NCBI GenBank assembly: GCA_964641455.1
Contig: CAZXLH010000060.1
Location: 1 to 8,557 of the forward strand
Length of the DNA stretch: 8,557 nucleotides
DNA from: DTU015 sp964641455
GTDB lineage: Bacteria > Bacillota > Sulfobacillia > Fermentithermobacillales > Fermentithermobacillaceae
Reading direction: 5' to 3'
Shown here in pieces: positions 5,913 to 8,557 of this stretch (its first letter is position 1; each line of letters opens with the position of its first letter). Both the position numbers and the translations under genes were made by a program. A model generated the notes under the pieces. The model worked only from the letters and a program-made list of their open reading frames with translations. It had not been told where the DNA came from and made no database searches.

Positions 5913-7406
5913 CTACTCGCAATGCGAAAAGGCATCATGGCCAACATACGTGGTCCCAATAACCTGTATCCATGCCGTTTGCGCCCATTTGTCCGTTCTT
6001 CTAAAGACTCCTCGCTTGTGACGGCTAGCCAGCGGTGCCAGTCTGTAGAAGGCCGTGACATCGTGATTGAAAGCCATAGCGATCTCCTAACATCAGACTT
6101 TGAAGACTCCTATTCACCTTAACTGTCTGCCCCCATGCCTTGTCAGATGACTTATGATACTCTTCGCGTTGGCACATTCTGAGCTCGATTCGTTTAACTC
6201 ACGCGTGGCTTGCCTTTTCGTTCCGCAGCGACGTCCGACAAATAGGAGCGAATCGATGCGGCCTTGTGGGGAACTCGTGCATTCCACCTTTGACAGACGC
6301 CCCATGTAATTCGAGACACGAGCAATGCCGTTTTCGCTGGTTCAATCGCAGACGGATCAAACCTGGCCACAAAGCCCTCACGACAGGTCACCATGCCCTA
6401 TTTCGTATCTATCTCAAACTTGCTCTCTGCGTATCTTGCTTCCGCCAAATGTCCTTATGGCATCTTGGCTATCACACTCATCCCATCCTTGGCCTTATCA
6501 CCCATGACTTTCTTGAACTTGACCCCATCTGCTTCACGTTGATCCATGACATAATATCAACGAACGGCTCGGCATCGGCCCTATTACCAGGCGTCACAAC
6601 CACGAAGATCACGAGATCGCTAACGATCATCATGTGCGTTTTATGCCCATTTGATCTGGAGGAGGATGGCTTGCGCCCGTGACCCATATCCGGGTCATTA
6701 ACATATGTTATCCTGTCTTTCGCAGCGCATCTATTCATCTTGATCTGACCATCCCCATCGTTAACGTCTTGCTCGGCTATGCGTTCCAGCAGGATAGCCG
6801 TATCTCTGAGATCTCACGGCCAAGTCTGCAAGGCTCGGGCAACGGCCACAAGATTCCGAGCGAACGTAACATGAGATCCCAGTAGAAAGCGCTTCTTTTG
6901 GGGTCATCTCAGTCGATTTTGCGCTTTGCATTGGTCGCGTAGTCCCTGCGGCTAGGCATAGGAGTCAGCTTGGAGCCGAGCTCGTGGAACTCAGCAACCT
7001 TGAGGACACGCACGATCCCTTTGCACAACAGTGTACACGCATCGTAGACAGCTGCAGCTCCACAGGTCACGAGGAAATCGATGATCTGAAGCTTATCCTC
7101 GGAAATAAGGCCATCTGCTTTAATGCCAGTAAGCAACATGAATATGATGCCCGATTCCGTTAGCATTGCCCTATGTTCGCAGAGCGTAGGCGCACCGATT
7201 TCCCGAACATCCCGGCTCACGCCGAGGGTACGCTCGTAGCAATCGACGAATCCAGATCCTTCCCCCATATGCCTGCTTAACAAGCCCATTTCAAACTGGA
7301 TTGGCATTTTGCCAACGGTACGCACAAGCGAAACTGAGGGACCTCCCGTAGGCAAAAACAAGGAACTGAACACTACATTGTCCGGCTCGGGGAGGTGCTT
7401 TAGCAT
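5913..7406 (-). pseudogene. Decayed IS1182-like (DDE) transposase
   Basis: Pieces of one transposase can be followed along the minus strand over nearly 500 codons, about the usual family length. From 7406 the first frame holds APTLCEHRAML, then CGAAAVYDACTLLCKGIVRV and RDYATNAKRKID, ending in TGA at 6909. Family members normally read KIDW-DDP; here the TGA sits at the Trp and DDPKRSAFY follows in frame. After a shift come LLERIAEQDVNDGDGQIKM, AAKDRITYVNDPDMGHGRK and VVVTPGNRADAEPF (to about 6560). Next come VMGDKAKDG, MVTCREGFVARFD, and finally SIISHLTRHGGRQLR (ending at 6114). Beyond three more stops the same frame continues EIAMAFNHDVTAFYRLAPLA to TAG at 5913. At least three frame changes and several stops show it is dead. 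The assignment rests on the HDPEM-HGRK-like, TPGN and ISHL-R-GGR signatures of the family. Confidence 0.72.
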
Positions 7407-7943
7407 TCTTGCCGAATGGCAATTTCCGGTATATTGTTGCTCTAGAAAGCAGCAGAAATATTCGCATGCTCATTTCGCCAGCGCCAGCCTTGCATGGGTG
7501 GAGCGTCCAAGCATATGTCATGTCGCTATTCTAACACACAGTTGGACGACAACTCACGATGTTGCTAGTAGGGTGGTTCACTCCAGATAAGGGCCATAGG
7601 ATCATTCCATACTCCAATGTATGGCTACATATCACCGCTAATCAACTCAGCTCGATGTGTATCTCACGGCTTCCAAGGGGGCCCACCCACTCCCTAGTAG
7701 TGCTGCAGATCGCTGCTTCAATTCCCGGCAGTTATACTCTACAAGGGACAATTACTGGACTAGCATTCCCGCATGGCCATGTGTAATACACCTAAAACCG
7801 TAAGCACAGACTTGCCAGGGCAGACTAGGGAACTTGGATTGTCGCAAGAATTGCAGCGGCAATTTGCACCGCCTAGAAAGGCGTAACGCCTGCAAATGAT
7901 GCCGATTTGAACTTCAACATAGTATGTCTTAACAAGAGAACTC
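7407..7943. other. Unassigned stretch between the IS1182-like relic and the ATP-grasp gene
   Basis: I see no gene here. A minus-strand frame starting MLKFKSASFAGVTPF at 7920 stops after 15 codons and continues past the stop with a hydrophobic AVQIAAAILATIQVP, but it lacks a ribosome binding site and is not a recognised family. The part near 7407-7560 probably held the 5' end of the IS1182-like element. No terminal inverted repeat of that element could be identified by eye. Confidence 0.4.
7862..7897. repeat. Palindromic structure just past the ATP-grasp gene
   Basis: ATTTGCA at 7862-7868 is the exact reverse complement of TGCAAAT at 7891-7897. Inside are two overlapping smaller hairpins: GCCT/AGGC (7871-7874 with 7879-7882) and AGGCG/CGCCT (7879-7883 with 7887-7891). 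The structure begins 46 nt past the stop codon of the ATP-grasp gene. No run of T follows on the minus strand, so it is not a standard intrinsic terminator. It could be a processing or pausing structure, or the end of a mobile element. Confidence 0.4.
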
Positions 7944-8557
7944 CTAAAGGAATCTCTCATAAGTAGCTCTGTTTCCTATCCTCCCCGGCACATGGGACGA
8001 CATTTGCTGAGACGTCCATCCAGGATCGTCGTTTCCCTCAATAAGAATCGGACCCTCAGGAGTTACTGCAATGTCCCAGCCGACGTATCCTATCTCGGGA
8101 ACAACTCTCGAAGCCCGATTTGCCAATTCCAAGATATCGTTCCAGTAGGGGAGCCTGAAACCCGGAATGTTGTATCCAGTAATTGGATGCTTATCGTACA
8201 CTTGCCCTGTCTCGGTTTGTGCAGGAGATACAATCTCACCACTAGCAAGATCGACACGGGCGACCATATCCCCGAGTGAAGCGTTGGCTACCTCTCGACC
8301 ATTACCAATCGTAAATGTTGCATAAAGAATATTGCATTTTCCGTTTTGCAAAATTGTTATGATTCTGATAGGGTTTACCGCTTTTTTATATATTTTGGAT
8401 ATTGAATCGTGTTGTACGATGCAATCCTCAATCATCCCCTTATCCCCATATCTTGCCCTTAAGTATTGGTAAAGCATTGCATCGTCTTGAAACTTATTAA
8501 TATCCAGTTTCTCTACCCCACTCCCATGTCCCGAATCTACTGGCTTGGACACTATGT
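7944..8557 (-). CDS. Sugar-transfer-associated ATP-grasp protein, C-terminal part (5' end off the right edge)
   Basis: The frame is open to the right edge, so the N-terminus is missing; about 203 residues are visible. It matches the ATP-grasp family associated with sugar-transfer loci, whose members are thought to join an amino or carboxyl group to a glycan precursor using ATP. It begins IVSKPVDSGHGSGVEKLD, where the Lys and the Gly-rich loop would hold ATP. It continues with NPIRIITILQNGK, then a strand pair ending FTIGNGREVANASLGD, then HPITGYNIPGFRLPYW, and ends with GYVGWDIAVTPEGPILIEGN, whose Glu and Asn are the usual metal ligands. Family members often have DN where this protein has AN, and GGxG where it has GHGSG, so activity could be altered. 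It stops normally with TAG at 7944. The substrate is unknown. Confidence 0.85.
   Translation of the reverse strand, partial: IVSKPVDSGHGSGVEKLDINKFQDDAMLYQYLRARYGDKGMIEDCIVQHDSISKIYKKAVNPIRIITILQNGKCNILYATFTIGNGREVANASLGDMVARVDLASGEIVSPAQTETGQVYDKHPITGYNIPGFRLPYWNDILELANRASRVVPEIGYVGWDIAVTPEGPILIEGNDDPGWTSQQMSSHVPGRIGNRATYERFL

Noticed and set aside
6266..6682. 138-codon plus-strand frame
   Set aside because: It lies antisense to the IS1182-like relic, whose family signatures are on the minus strand; it has no recognisable domain and no good ribosome binding site.
7559..7960. Plus-strand 75-codon and minus-strand 66-codon frames in the unassigned stretch
   Set aside because: No recognisable domain or convincing start site, and length is within what chance gives.
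1..8557. CRISPR arrays, tRNA, rRNA, toxin-antitoxin or defence genes
   Set aside because: No regularly spaced repeats, tRNA-like cloverleaf or rRNA-like sequence was seen, and no frame resembles these protein families.

Overview
The window is part of a surface-polysaccharide (capsule/exopolysaccharide) locus that is being broken up by insertion sequences. All recognisable biosynthetic genes lie on the minus strand. Read in transcription order (right to left) they are: the C-terminal part of a sugar-transfer-associated ATP-grasp enzyme (8557-7944), a GNAT acetyltransferase (5642-4992), a CapA-type metallophosphoesterase-like protein (4261-3266), a polytopic WecA/MraY-like polyprenyl-phosphate sugar-1-phosphate transferase (2356 to about 1256/1339), and a small monotopic initiating sugar transferase (1222-596). 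The purine-rich ribosome binding sites and gene content fit a Gram-positive bacterium. An Actinomycetota host is possible, but the sequence alone does not fix the genus.

Between these genes lie mobile-element remains of three families. The left edge (1-508) is the intact-looking 5' end of an IS21-family element, with the istA N-terminus, its terminal TGTCCCC and subterminal repeats. At 2472-3138 on the plus strand is a decayed IS630-family transposase with several stops, one frameshift and at least two altered catalytic positions. At 5913-7406 on the minus strand is a decayed IS1182-like transposase broken into several frames. A further stretch, 4320-4920, holds fragments that look like former coding sequence of unknown type. 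Regions 5682-5912 and 7407-7943 hold nothing I can name, apart from a palindromic structure at 7862-7897.

Functionally, the two sugar-1-phosphate transferases could each start a glycan on undecaprenyl phosphate. The acetyltransferase, the ATP-grasp ligase-like enzyme and CapA point to acyl or amino-acid decoration, or to export/attachment of the polymer. No glycosyltransferase, flippase or polymerase is recognisable inside the window, so the locus either continues outside it or has lost these genes.

The most useful second looks are: the frameshift that replaces the natural C-terminus of the WecA-like protein; the 8-codon ORF with a perfect ribosome binding site just upstream of the initiating transferase gene; the nested inverted repeats over the istA start codon; and the unidentified coding fragments between the acetyltransferase and capA. 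I found no convincing wholly new system.
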